The position numbers and the translations under genes are program-made. From assembly GCA_958295665.1 (NCBI GenBank), contig OY282559.1, positions 271,634,047-271,698,046 on the forward strand: a stretch of DNA of 64,000 bases, read 5' to 3'. The stretch is from Tipula vernalis. Its lineage: Eukaryota; Arthropoda; Insecta; Diptera; Tipulidae. The notes under the pieces are model-generated. The model ran no database searches and had not been told where the DNA came from. It was given only the letters and a program-made list of their open reading frames with translations. Shown here in pieces: positions 1-11,420 of this stretch. How positions within the stretch are numbered: position 1 is the first letter of the stretch; every line of letters begins with the position of its first letter.

Positions 1-300
1 CCAAACTAAGGAAGCATAAGATAACATTGGTAGAACCAATGATTTAAGGATGAAACACAGCATTTTGGGATTTAAATTTGAACACCAGGTTTTCCCCAGA
101 AGGCATTCTGCGTTAAGGCGGATAACACATTCAGTTGCTTTCCAGCGACAGTAATAACAAGATCGTCAGCGTAGCTTTGAGCAAGCAACAAAGCCCGACT
201 GCTGAAGTTTCACAAGTAGATCGTTAATTACCAAAATCCATAGCATTATCCAAGTCAACCTCAACAATGCGAGATTTGAGCATAGAATAAATCCATCTTA
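1..300 (-). pseudogene. LINE reverse transcriptase fragment
   Basis: Read on the minus strand, this stretch translates in broken frames to pieces typical of an insect non-LTR retrotransposon reverse transcriptase. A YADDLVITVAGK-like block, the catalytic YADD box, lies around 150-180. A QQSGF-like block and a segment resembling the thumb-proximal region (IVEVDLDNA) lie at 190-285. Several stops and frame changes separate these blocks, so it is a dead relic cut off by the left window edge. The style resembles the I/Jockey/R1 group, and the RNase H relic at 5300-6560 could belong to a related family, though nothing links them directly. Confidence 0.6.
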
Positions 301-363
301 CAATGGTGGAATCAATTCCGAAATTGGAGCAGGCGTTAGTAATCGACGAAAACGATGTACTAT

Positions 364-700
364 CGGGATACAAAATCGCAAGGGTATAAAATCCCGAGGA
401 TACAAAATCCCGAGGCTATAGATCCCAAAGATACAAAACCGTAGGGTATAGAATCCCGAAACCCTATAAAAATTACAAAATCTAGTTGTTACACAATTGG
501 TGCAATTTTCCTTTGATTTAAAGATGTTTACACACGAAAAATCGAACATCGAAATTATGGGGATTTTGTACCCTCGGGATTATGTATCCTTGGGACTTTG
601 TACCCTCGGGATTTTATTCCTTCGGGATTTTGATTTGCGGTATTTTGTCCCTCGGGATAATGTCCCGCGAGATTTTGTCCCTCGAGAAAATGTCACCAAC
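364..700. repeat. Foldback array of a 16-bp motif
   Basis: The motif GGGATTTTGTACCCTC repeats about eight times with a period near 16 bp on the right side (559-700). Its reverse complement (GAGGGTACAAAATCCC and variants) repeats on the left side (364-460). A spacer of about 100 bp, holding no motif copies, separates the two arrays. The result is a head-to-head tandem inverted repeat, as seen at the ends of foldback-type DNA transposons. The two small open frames here are products of the repeat and are not genes. Confidence 0.75.
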
Positions 701-711
701 CCCTTAAATTG

Positions 712-1255
712 CCGTTTTATTAATTTTTTTTATCTCAAATATTAATAGTTTTGGTGCCGGATTATTGCCAGCTCAAATTTAATAATTTTTACACTCTCGA
801 AATATTGTTGAAAGAATTATTATATTTTAACGAAAATAATTCAACATTTGTGGTACTATCAGAAGGAGCAATAAGCGATAAAAACTGTTCGATCTGTGTC
901 CTGGCATGGTTGACGAAGCAATTGTAAAATTTAAAATTCTTAGTTAATTTTTGTTAGCAGCTAGTAAATTTTCCGGAAATATTAAATTGGTTAATATTTT
1001 ACTATTTTTATATTTAAAGGTGGTCCGCTAAAAATTTTATTTCGATGTTCACGAATAATTTTTTGTCTTCGCTTTCCAATAGTTCTATTAAATTATAAAT
1101 GTTGCCAATATGTTTTATTTTGTTCCAAAAAGTTATTTTTTATGATGCCAAAACATTTTTGTTTGACACTTATTAAATTGCACTATTTGATTAATTTTTT
1201 GTATCACAAATATTAATTGTTTTAGTGCTGATTTATTGACAGCCTTTATTTAATA
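712..1255. repeat. Pair of diverged direct repeats of about 75 bp
   Basis: Positions 712-787 and 1180-1255 are clearly related. Both contain a core like TATTAATNGTTTTNGTGC followed by a GATTATTGNCAGC-like segment. They are about 470 bp apart and in the same orientation. The stretch between them is AT-rich and shows no coding potential. They could be the remains of long terminal repeats or of a tandem repeat; the sequence does not decide between these. Confidence 0.5.
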
Positions 1256-1277
1256 CATAAAATAAAAAATTGCTGCA

Positions 1278-2220
1278 CGTGGTGATTTGAAATGTTCGTC
1301 GAAAGGCAATGAAAAACAAGCTTTTAATTCTAAAAATAACTTTATTCTTCAGTATATTCTTCGCTAAGCTCAATACATTTTGTCCATCAATTTTCTAATT
1401 TATTTATTCCATCTCTGAAGTGATTTTCTGAAAGTCCTTCGGAATACTCCTTTGCGGCAGCTATAACCTCGTAACATTTTTTACACAGAAATCTTTTGAG
1501 CTTTAGGAACAGATGGAAGTCGGAGGGAGCCAGATCTCGAAACATCTTTGTAAGCCGATTCATTGTCTTGATGAAAGATGATTTTTTTTTATGTTTTAAA
1601 CCGCATCTAGTCTCACGAAATTTTTCATCCAGTTCATCTAAAAGTTTTGAATAATACTCTCCGGTTATTGGTTTGCTGATTTCAAGGTAATACATTAACA
1701 AAATTCCTTTTACATCCCAAAAAGCTATTTTGGATGTTTCGGAGCAGAAGTACCGGGCTCAGTCCACTATTAAAATATGAAACACCCATTCAGTTAAGAT
1801 GTCCCTAGCCTTAGCAGTTTCAGAATTAGTCAGTCGTCTGTCTTCTAAAACCAAATCATACACAGAATCAATCATTTCATCGGTAGCTTTTAGACGTCCA
1901 GAACGAGAATATTTTCAAGGCTTGTACGACCACGTTGAAATTCGGAAGCCCATTGATTTTGAAGGAGCAGCATCAGCTAACACATTTTCTATTTCATTAT
2001 AAATTTCCTTAGTCTTTAAACATTTTTTTACAAAAAATTTAATGACAGCATGATGTTAAATTTTTTCCATTTAAAAATAAATACAAAACTATTTGACAGA
2101 TCGACTTGAAATTTCATATGCTTTTATATGAAGAGTGAATGTGTTCAATGTGGTTATACATGTATTTCTACTAGTAGAACATATGTATGTGGCGCTCCAC
2201 GAAATTTTCAAATCACCTAG
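1278..2220 (-). mobile_element. Degenerate mariner element
   Basis: The ends are inverted repeats of about 28 bp sharing GGTGATTTGAAA. The right end abuts a TA, while the left flank reads CA, so one copy of the target TA has mutated. The minus strand encodes mariner transposase remains. An N-terminal helix-turn-helix part lies at about 2000-1800, with a block resembling SGRLKATDEMIDSVYDLVLE. The C-terminal part at 1701-1387 has KPITGEYYSKLLDELDEK and APSDFHLF, which carries the last catalytic Asp of the DD34D triad. The middle, including the HQDNAP-type second Asp, is deleted and many frameshifts are present. At 943 bp it is shorter than an intact mariner of about 1.3 kb. It is inactive. Confidence 0.8.
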
Positions 2221-2222
2221 TA

Positions 2223-2989
2223 TATGAATTACGTTAGCACACAGACCCCAATAAGAAATTCAGGGGACTGGGAAGACGTGCTCTAACTTCAGACACATAT
2301 TATCTTTTTTTAAAGTTTAATACTTTCATAGTCTCTTCGAAAATTCCCTTATTATCTTTTAGACCCTATTCTGGTTTTCATAGGGAATTTTGAAGTGAAA
2401 TTTGATTTATTGTGACTTGTTTTAGCAGCCTGCTATTATTTTTTCCCAAAGGGTTCTGTGGTAATTGATATTTTTTAAATAGGGGAATGGTACATACAGG
2501 TAATAGCTTTCAAAAGAAAATTAATTTCATTGGACCACATAAGAAATAGTAGAAATTAGGAGGTTATTATATGAGACATTTTTATAACTTCCAAATGAAT
2601 ATCAACGAAGAAACAATCAGTAACAATAAGTTAGTTACTGATCCCAACGAAAGTCAACAACCTCCATTCCATTAACCAACATGATGCCTAATTCTATTCT
2701 TGACTATTTGCCGTCATGCGCCTTAATAGGGTTATCTGTTTATATTAGCACGACCCTCAGCGAGTGAGTTTTCGATGTTATAAAAATTACTTCTAACAAA
2801 AAGAGAAGAATGATTTCGAGGAGCAATGTTGCAGGAAATCGCAGAGATGACCATCGAACACAGCCACCTAGATTTTTTGTAAAATTAAGACTCCGAAGTT
2901 AATAAAAGGCTCGCTTATTTTTTGTTATATTTCTTATTACCAAATAAAAAGACAAAATTTACAATTCTCCCCATAATTAATATTAAGCA
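2223..2989. other. Non-coding AT-rich spacer
   Basis: I see no open frame, repeat pair or transposon end that I can support here. Confidence 0.5.
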
Positions 2990-4170
2990 ATGAAACTCGT
3001 TACCCAGTGGTTTTTTGGGTCGCTGATTAAAAATTGATGGCCCAAATGACAGTTAAGAACTTTTTTATAATTATTCAAAAAATTTATAAAACTGTACAGA
3101 AAAATATTTTTAAAGTTGCTGATTATGAACATGAGGTAAAAAAAAAATCAAAATGGCCAGTCCAATACAACCGCTTTAAAGTGAAAAATAACTGATTTAT
3201 TACAATTTTTTGAAATTTAGAGGTTAATTATATTCAAATAAGCATTTTGACCTCAAATTCATAATTTGCGACCCTAAAACCCTTTTAAAAGTCAAAAAAT
3301 AGCAAGAAATATCTTTTTTATAGTATTTTATAGCGGCCATATTGGATCTGCAATTTGACCATAAATTCATAATTAGCGCCTCAATAAAAAATACTTCAAG
3401 AAACATCTAATTTGATGAATTTCACATCGACCATATTTCCTAATCTAAATTAAATTTTTGCTCCGAACTTCATAAGCAAAGCTTTTTGGAGTAGCTGATT
3501 ACGAATTTATGGAAAAATTGCTTATTATATAGGGTTTTTCAATAAGAGGTTTCATTTTGAATAGCCTGCTATTTGGGCAGCTGTCAATTTTGAAGTTGCC
3601 ATCTTTTGACATTTGACAAGTAAAAACTACGCCATTACTAAAAATGGTACGATACCTTGGGTATATTGGGTCCTTCAAATGCATCAAAATGATCCGGATT
3701 TTCATGAGGCCCATTTTCACCTCGGAGGCTACGTTAATAAGCAGAATTGTCGCATTTGAGCCTCTCCATCCTCAACGTGTAACTGTTTGGTGCGGTTTTT
3801 GGGCTGGCGGTGTGTTTGGACCTTACTTTTTCGAAAATGAGGCTGGTGCAACTGTTACGGTGAATGGATTGCTACCGAGCTATGATTAATTATTTTTTAT
3901 GGTCGGAATTGGAAGATATTGATGTGGACGACGTTTATTTTCAGCAATACGGCGCTACGTGCCACACAAGCGACGAAACAATCGCAATTTTGCAAGAAAA
4001 GTTTCAAAATGAAACCTCTTATTGGAAAACCCTATACAATTGACCTCAAAATTACAGAAAATTATAATAAATCAGCTGTTTTTACTTAACAGCGGCCATG
4101 TTTTATTCGCCATTTTGAATTTAATTGTTTTGACCTCAGAATTGTAATCAGCGATCCCAAAAATAATTTT
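2990..4170. repeat. Degenerate satellite-like repeat field
   Basis: Variants of a motif such as TTTGACCTCAAATTCATAAT, followed by TNGCGACCC, recur in both orientations at about 3015, 3115, 3250, 3355, 3490, 4040 and 4135. They are spaced roughly 105-130 bp apart. They are often accompanied by a GCGGCCATNTTGGAT-like segment. The copies are old and diverged. The transposon at 3532-4032 has inserted into the field and split it. Confidence 0.6.
3532..4032 (+). mobile_element. Internally deleted Tc1/mariner (rosa-like) element
   Basis: A 501-bp element with 27-bp terminal inverted repeats differing at one position, flanked by TA dinucleotides at 3530-3531 and 4033-4034. Inside are broken plus-strand pieces of a Tc1/mariner transposase: HEAHFHLGGYVNKQNC at about 3700-3750, then VTVWCGFWAGGVFGPYFF at 3779-3832, then YFQQYGATCH near 3930. 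The last motif normally reads QQDGATCH, so the second catalytic Asp appears mutated to Tyr. A frame change occurs near 3872 and the whole N-terminal DNA-binding half is missing. The motif style recalls the DD41D (rosa) group known from fruit flies; that assignment is from memory and tentative. Confidence 0.8.
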
Positions 4171-5299
4171 GTTAAGAATTTAATTTGTCTGTCTGTAATA
4201 AGTTGATTTTTCGGCATTTTTTATAGACAAACATATTAATTGTTCATGGCAATCCCAATATTTTCGATTTGGTAAATCAGAAAAATACAGAGGCCAAGAA
4301 AAATAATTTTCTATATGGTTTTGTAAATGTTTTGAATAATTATGAAAACGTTCTTTATGGATGGTTGGAGCCGCCATATTGGATCCTCCATCTTGAACTA
4401 GTTTTTCGATATTATTTCTGAATTGTTGTAAGGCATTCGCACTACTCATGCGAAAAGCACAGACAATTCACATCTTTGAAGCTTTTGCTGTGATTGTAGT
4501 TTTCACAGAAACGTTAGATATTTGGTTAAATTTGCGGTTTTCCATTTTTGGTTTATTCGTTTTCGTTTTATACCCCTGTCGCGTATTTTTTAATTGCTGT
4601 TTTCGTAGAAAAGTTATTGTTTAGTCGTTGCCATTATAAGTCCTTTCATTTCCAGCTGTTGTAGCTAAGTGTGTATTTAACATCCGTAATCTATTGTGTT
4701 AACTTAATGTTAGCATGACAAAAACCGCAATAGCTGTTCAGTTTATAGTTTCAGGACTGCTTTTAGGGGAGGAAAAAATCTAATGATGACTAAAGCGCAA
4801 GGCAGACTATATAGCACCACTCAATCAAAAGTCCACCGCATTCGGTCGATTGTCGTTTGCTTTATGATTCAAAATAGTAAATCTGTGTTACGTCATGTCA
4901 CTGCTGGTTACATTTTTTGAGCATTTTCTATCACCTGTCAGTACATTTCCTTTTTTTAGGGGTTCAAGCAAATTGGGTGGTGCGTATCCAGACAATATCT
5001 CCTTGACGTCAGATATTCTTCACTAGCAAATTTCGAAAGCATTTATGGTTTCCGGACTGTCGATAGCCTCATGCTGTTTACTACCTTCGTCAATATTCGA
5101 GTTGCCATCTTTTTTGTCAACCTTTCTTAATTTCTTAATTTCTTATCTCTCTTCATAGATTCTCTAGGTTTTCTAACAAAATTGCGTTCCATTTATAGAG
5201 CTCCCTAATTGCGTTTAATTTTTCTCAAACAATATTAATTTGTATTTTATTCTTAACCTAGATTTGCTAAAGAAAGCGAAAGGATGATGCTGAACCCAA
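4171..5299. other. Non-coding spacer
   Basis: An 89-codon minus-strand frame at 4180-4449 overlaps a GCGGCCATATTGGAT repeat remnant and resembles no family I recognise. The rest (4450-5299) shows no supported gene, repeat or transposon end. Confidence 0.4.
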
Positions 5300-6565
5300 T
5301 TAAAGGGAGGCAATTATAAACATTAATGCTGAAATCTTACCATAGGGTATTTGCACAAGAGTATCGACATTTTTGGAGACTCTGCTATTTTTGACTCCTC
5401 TAGATATCTTGGGGAAACAGTTGGCAGCTTGCACTGCCATACGGCTGAAATCGATCTTAATGTGAACCTGCAGCAATACAGGGCACTCATCTATTTTGTG
5501 CAACAAACAAATTCCCAAGACCACCGACTATACTGTCCCGTCACTATCTTTTGACACAAAGTTCTGGACTAGGATCCCATCCAGGGAGGACTGGATGATG
5601 GGTGCAGTTTTGGAACCAGGAGTTATAAACTTCTTCACTGATGGTTCAAAACGGGACAGGAAAGTCGGGGCTGGAGTGTTCTGCGAGGAAATTCTGTTAA
5701 ATCCCTTCTTCCTTCTCCCCGACTACTGTAGCATTTTTCAAGCTGAAGTAACTACCATAAAGGAAGTCGTAGACTGGTTGAGGTATAATGTAATATCAAT
5801 TTGTGATATTCGCATACATACGGACAGTCAGGCTGCCATTAAAGCGCTTCAATCACACCTCCTCACGTCGAAAGTAGTCCAGAACTGTCTCTCATCTCTT
5901 AACTGGATGGCAGATCAGTTCAACATCCACATTTTATGAGTGTCAGGACATTTCATAAGACAGGGAATATAAACGCCAATGAACTGGCTCGACGTGGTAC
6001 AATGGACCACTTCTCAGAAAGCAGAAAAGATATTGAAATGCCTCTTCCGGTATGCAAACTGCTGCTTCAGGAAGAACCTAGCAAGCTGACGAATGACAGA
6101 TGGTCAAGTATCACTTCTTGCGTAATAACTCGGTAGGTCTGGCCAAAGTTGGACTTGGCGAGATTCAAACAGCTGATCTCATTTCAGCGAAGTCAGATCA
6201 GTGTGGTTGGTGGAGTGATTACGGGGCACTGTCTCGTAGGGAGGCATGCGAGTAGACTTGGTGTCTTCTCACATGACTACTGTCTTAGTTGCGAGGACGA
6301 AGAGGAGGAAGAGTCAGTACTTCATCTTCTTTGCACCTGCCCTCGTCTGGCACGAAACAGACTAAAGTTTCTAGGGGCACCCCTCTTCAAAGACCTGACG
6401 GACCTCTTAGGATGGGCGTCAGGAGTATCCAGCGCTTTGTTAACAGCTCAAAATGGTTCCAATGAGTTGGAGGAAATAATTATTGTGGTATGGCTACGGA
6501 CCATTTTTGTGTCTATGCCTGGTCCTAGTGGACCGCCACCCAAACCTAACCTAACCTATCAACAT
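5300..6565 (+). pseudogene. LINE 3' end: RNase H and C-terminal zinc motif
   Basis: This is a 5'-truncated non-LTR retrotransposon. The frame at 5496-5939 encodes an RNase H domain: INFFTDGSK with the first Asp at about 5640, then IHTDSQAAIKAL near 5815. After a frameshift at about 5937 it continues with VSGHF and NINANELARRGT, the usual GH...GN..AD..A signature. A third segment (6149-6655) carries ITGHCLVGRHASRLG and CLSCEDEEEEESVLHLLCTC, a Cys-rich C-terminal motif usual for these elements. The copy ends near CCTAACCTAACCTA at about 6545-6560, a common LINE 3' terminus in insects. At least two frame breaks and an in-frame stop near 6134 make it inactive. I-clade or R1-like membership is likely but not proven. 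Confidence 0.75.
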
Positions 6566-7171
6566 TTTTTATCTCAGATACATGTAATTAAATATGTAGG
6601 TAATCGGTGGACTTACTTTTGGCTAATCCATATTTTGAATTGCCGGATCGCTTAAATAATTTTGAGAAATAAATTTCGGGTAATAAACTAATGTGAAAAG
6701 AGAAGCCAGCTAATTACTTATGAAGCTTTTTTTTGGTATAACCAAAGGTGGTATTGAATATAGAGTTATTTCGTGCCCGATCCTATGTCAAAAGGCAAAT
6801 TACGTTTGAAACATGTTTAGTAGTTTCGCTTATAGGTAAGTGATTTTTCCATTTAGAGAAATTTGTAAAATACAATTTTGCCCCATCTTTACCCCAGGAG
6901 GAGGAGCAATGACCATAGAATGGTAGATTTTTTTATACAGGTTTCCAATACCTTATTGAACATATCTGCAAAATTTGGAATCTGGAAATTTTTCGTTTTC
7001 GTTTGTCTATTTTTACTGAGCTTATTGGCGACCCGCATTCTATAGAGTTGACGTGACACCATTTTGAGCTTGGTAATGATTGTTAAAAGCTTATTGTATC
7101 AATATTCCAACCAATTAATGCACCATTAGTAAATTTTTTTTATACATGTATTGTACAATTTGAAATATTAG

Positions 7172-7217
7172 CCCCCCTCCTCCCCTCCCCCTCCTCCCCC
7201 CCCCCCTCCCCACCCCC
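7172..7217. repeat. Poly-C/CT tract
   Basis: A 46-bp run made almost entirely of C with scattered T and one A. The complementary strand has at least four runs of three or more G within 46 bases, which fits the usual pattern for a G-quadruplex. It stands out in an otherwise AT-rich region. Confidence 0.8.
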
Positions 7218-7664
7218 AAGCAATTTTACAGGATTTACATTTATTTAATACAAAAATGAAATTTAAGTCTTGAAAGAGAACTTTAACATCAAGAAAGCAA
7301 TTTAACATTTTCTAATTTTTAATTCGTTGTTCATGCGATTTTTCAATTTTTAAGATTGTACCCAATGAATCAGGGGAATCATTAAAATTTCAATTTTTGA
7401 AATGAGTAAGAATTGATTTGTTTTTTGTTTCAAATTTGAAAATTCAATCATCAAAGCTGGAAATTCTAAATTTGTCAGGGAAAAATTTAAATTTAACCTC
7501 GTAAGCATTTTGGTAGTACCTAGATACCTACCTGGGTTTGAGAATGTCTGAATTTTCATCAATTTGACGATACCTAATTCTTAGCTACCTGTTTTTTATT
7601 CAATTTACTCAAAAGATAAAAAGTTAGTCACTTTAAATTTTCCCAATTCTTTTAGATAAAAGGG

Positions 7665-7865
7665 GTTCTAATAATGGAGGTCGATTCAATGCAAATCTTC
7701 TATTTTTCTTTTCTTCTATTATTTCAAGGAAAACTCGATACAATTTTTAAAAAAACCTACACAAGTTTATGGATTGTTTGAAAATCGTATCTAGTTCTCG
7801 TAGAAATAGTAGCAGAATAGAAGAAAAGACAAATGGAAGGTTTGCATTGAATAGAACCCATTGGG
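7665..7865. repeat. Imperfect inverted repeat (hairpin/MITE-like)
   Basis: The arm at about 7683-7725 (core TTCAATGCAAATCTTCTA) pairs with the arm at about 7808-7853 (core GGTTTGCATTGAAT). The spacer is near 80 bp and there are a few mismatches. I could not find a convincing target duplication. Confidence 0.5.
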
Positions 7866-8062
7866 TTATTCCAAATATTCCAAAAATTTAGAAGACGTAA
7901 AGTCCAAAACAACATTTATTGTATTGTCATTCAATTTCATTTCATTTTTACTTTAGAAACGCTTTATACTAAAATGTCGAAGGGCCTACTAAAGTTTTAG
8001 AAAGTTTGCAGGGTACTATACCCCAAAAAGGAGTACGTTTTTCTCGACTGTAACGTTTTTGG

Positions 8063-8152
8063 TAATTTTGCAACAGAAGCACATGACGCCGAAAAATTGT
8101 ATAGAAATTTTTGTAAAAATTAATTCCGTCAATTTCTTCTGTTGCAAAATTA
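8063..8152. repeat. Short perfect inverted repeat
   Basis: TAATTTTGCAACAGAAG at 8063-8079 is perfectly complementary to 8136-8152. The 17-bp arms flank a 56-bp spacer, giving a possible stem-loop. No function is evident. Confidence 0.65.
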
Positions 8153-8229
8153 ATAAAAAGTTGTTGACAGTTTTCAAATATGCGGTTAAGTAATAGGTTC
8201 TCTTTTTTGAATCTAGCAAACCTAAACGT

Positions 8230-10420
8230 CGCTAAATTTTACCAATAAGTAATTTTACCAATTTTTTTAATATTATGGTTTTTGCATGAATTTGAACTAT
8301 TTTTTAATAATTTTGTCATTATAGGCATAACAGTTTTCTTAAAAATCGGTACTCATTTGATACTGCGGTATTGCCGGTTTTAAAATTCGCAAGTGTCAGT
8401 ACTTAACCGAAATAAACTGACTGCTTCCAATAATAAGTTCTGGAAGGAAACAATGCAGCATTGAGCGCATTTCTTGTAAGTTCTTTAAAGGAACTATCCA
8501 ATTTGTGTCACATCTTTGCGCCGATGCAAAACGAACTTACAAAAATTATTTACAGGTGCCATGTGACATAGACGCTTACAGAGGTTTATTTTTCCGTTTC
8601 TTGAATTTTACTTTCAATTAAGTTCAGGTCTAGTGTGAATATGGTGATTGCGATCTTAATTAAGGCATATTCTCCATAAAACGACGGCAGGATATATTAA
8701 CCGTATGGTCCTGATGATTAAACCTATATGGTCCTGATGATTTGAAAGAGGAGTGTGTTCTTATCTATAAGTGAATTTTTGATTGGCTAAAATGATAGTA
8801 AAATATTTGAATAACCTTGGAATGATTAATCAAGGTCATATGAAGATTAACTTAATAAAAATTCATCGAAACTTCTTACTTTTGGTACCCCTTAATATTT
8901 TTTCTGGTTTCGTTTCTAATTGTATACAGTATCTAAGGGATTATCCCCAAGATTTAATAATAATGGCAGTCATTGCTGTCATTTTAATTTTTATTATTTA
9001 CATTACACAAAAATTGTAGAAATATTCGCACTTTATTTTTTTTAGGTAACGAATGTTGTAACTTCTGGTTTCGTATTGAATTTTAATAATTTCCCACGAT
9101 GATCGCGTTATCGCCATTCAAATCTTCTTCTTATTTTTATTTTCTCTTTTTTTAACACTTTAAAAATAACGTCACTTCCCACGGAATTTTACGTAGCAGC
9201 ACAACAATAAGTATTTGTAGGTAATCTGGTTATATTTTGCACTTCCAAATCCCATCCTCGTCGCCAGTTGATCTAAATTTAAGTATTACACATTTTTAAG
9301 ACATGTCGTTGCGTGCAAAGATCGAATTACACTGAAAGTAAAAAAATCACCTTCACCATTGACATCAGAAATCTGTTAACCAAGATACTTTCGAAGTTTG
9401 TTGACATTCCCTTAAAAAATCTAATTGCCACTCACGTTTTGATATGACATTACCAAGACTCTTAGTGTTTCAAGACCAGGGTTCTTTTTCTATTTGAGAT
9501 TTAATAGTACTTTCTAACAATCAGGATTATTTTACGTTATTTTCCCAGCTTCGTTTATACGTCAAATTTTACTCTGACATTTTCCTCTCTTAATTGCTAA
9601 CATTGCATAATCACAAGAATTGTTCGTTAAATTCTACCTCTACATGTTAGGGAGCGGAAGCTATCCAAACTGTGTAATTTTGGAGTTCGATCCCGCAATT
9701 CGAAACACTCGTCGAAGACATAATCGGAGCGGAAAAAATAATACTCTTAACGTCTTAACATTATCTGTTCAGCAATAAACGCTAATAATTTCACCTCGCC
9801 AGTTTGTTTGTTTGTTTTTCATATGTATACGTACATTAAAATAAATTTATATTTGAGACACTTTAATAGAGATCACACAAACTATTAATCAGTTGTTAAA
9901 AATTAAAAAAAAAAACGCAAAAAAAATCTTTTTGTTTTAAAACCAAACAGTTTACTGTCGTTATTTAGATTGTGTGCATATACATAAAATTTTCATTTGG
10001 ATTACGTTTTAAAATTAAAATTTCAAACAAAATGTGAACTATTATAATTATCTGGATGTTATTATTATTTAAAAAAACTTTTGCGCTAATGTTTATTTAC
10101 ATAAATTTAATAAATATTGTGAAAAGTAAATTACGCGCGCTTGAAATCTATAGCGAGGAATCGCAAAACAAAATGATTCAATTTACTTTTTTAAATTAAC
10201 AAAACGGATATTTCAAATTAAAATATTTTGTGAAATAAAATAATATTATTAATTTAAATATTTTATGTATGTAATAGTTTTTTGTATTTACAAAATTAGT
10301 TATTTTTAAGATTAAAGTAAAAAAAAAAAATATTTATAAATTTGAAGGGCAAATTAATAGTGTAATTATAACTAAAATGTGTTTTTGTTTTTTATTTTTT
10401 TTATTTGTGTAATTATTTAG
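8230..10420. other. Non-coding stretch upstream of the Tmc exon
   Basis: This is AT-rich with simple-sequence runs. TATGGTCCTGATGATT occurs twice, at about 8703 and 8727. A 78-codon plus-strand frame (8783-9019) ends in a hydrophobic stretch (LIIMAVIAVILIFIIYI) that could be a membrane segment. It has no recognisable homology or clear promoter, and I do not call it a gene. The upstream Tmc exons must lie further left or outside the window, because the exon at 10421 begins in mid-codon. The polypyrimidine tract and AG acceptor for that exon are at about 10380-10420. Confidence 0.4.
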
Positions 10421-10573
10421 CATCAACGAGGAGAATTAGATCTGGTCAAACTGACACGAAAACAGTGAAAAAACGTACAAATACAATGACCAGACGGAGA
10501 AATTCAAGTTCAACAGTACGCCGCGGTTCACAGTATCAAGAAGTTCAGGTGGCTATGCTACCGGATTTATCTG
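10421..10573 (+). CDS. Tmc: Tmc internal exon (N-terminal cytosolic region)
   Basis: This exon of 153 bp follows a T-rich tract and AG (10419-10420) and ends at GT (10574-10575, GTAAGC). It encodes a basic, Ser/Thr-rich stretch (RTNTMTRRRNSSSTVRRG) followed by QYQEVQVAMLPDLS, a sequence characteristic of the cytosolic N-terminus of insect TMC proteins. The exon ends with one base (G) of a split codon. Joined to the first two bases of the exon at 25768 this gives Glu, so the phase is correct and the reading runs into ENLTDEERIWEE. The exon starts with the last two bases of a codon, so at least one more coding exon exists upstream and is not identified here. The open frame running past the donor to 10722 is intronic read-through. 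Confidence 0.85.
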
Positions 10574-10959
10574 GTAAGCGTTTATTTGGTTCCTTTATGA
10601 TTTTGTTGCTTTATATTATTATGTATTTGTGTGGTCTGTTTATATTAACCCTGTATGGCATAGTGATGATATATAAGATTTGTCGACTATACCATTTTGA
10701 TCAAAAGAACCAACCGATTTAAGACTAAGATCATCGATCGTGGTTTTTAGCAGTATTTAGAGAAGTTGTAAAATTATAGGAGCTAAACTTTGTTGCAAAA
10801 TTCTAAATATTAATCGTCCTCACAAATTTTAATCAGTTTTGCAGAATTTTGTAGTTTTTTTAATTTTTTAAAAGTTTTTAATAATTTCTAAATGTTCAAA
10901 GTGTGGAATATGTATCACCAAAATATAGATATTTTATCTATTGGTCTAAAATGTTAGAT

Positions 10960-11321
10960 CAGTGGTGTCCAAGCCAACTCAGTATTTTTGACAAATTTTT
11001 AAAATAAATAGAGCAATAAAACTGTAATTAACAAAAAAAGTCAACTGGACAACGCGGTAATTATTTATGTATCCAGGGCCGCAGAATTTATGACTCCGAA
11101 ATGGATGTGAGGATCACCGCAATAGTTATTACATATCGAGGCATGCGGCCTGCGGCCCACGGTGGCCTTCGCACTCACTCCAGAATGATAAATTCTGCGG
11201 CTCTCGATACATAAATAATTACCGCGTTCTCTAGTTTACTTTTCTTTTCTAATTGGAATTTTAATGCTCTATTCATTTTGAAAACTTGTCAAAAATACTC
11301 ATTTTGCCTTGGACACCTCTG
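10960..11321. mobile_element. hAT-type MITE with exact 8-bp TSD
   Basis: This is a 362-bp element with long inverted arms of about 130 bp. It starts CAGTGGTGTCCAAG and ends CTTGGACACCTCTG. The 8-bp target duplication TGTTAGAT is perfect (10952-10959 and 11322-11329). An 8-bp duplication plus CAG...TG-type ends fit the hAT superfamily. There is no coding capacity, so it would need a transposase from elsewhere. The centre (about 11100-11200) is GC-richer than the surroundings. Confidence 0.88.
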
Positions 11322-11420
11322 TGTTAGATGTTGAAAATCTTGAAAGACCTTGAAAATATAATTTGGGAAACAGAGTTAAATTTCGAAAATTTGTAATTAC
11401 ACTTGTAAATGGAAATTTAA

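Larger units (their letters stand above)
6566..8015. other. Non-coding spacer with C-rich tract
   Basis: AT-rich DNA with no supported gene. It contains the pyrimidine tract at 7172-7217 and the hairpin at 7665-7860, described separately. The small frames here have no recognisable content. Confidence 0.5.

Noticed and set aside
298..745. Two overlapping genes on opposite strands
   Set aside because: Both translations (repeated YPRDF-like units) come from the 16-bp repeat arrays.
8783..9019. Small membrane protein gene
   Set aside because: There is a hydrophobic C-terminus, but no homology, conserved motif or expression signal; such frames are expected in AT-rich DNA.
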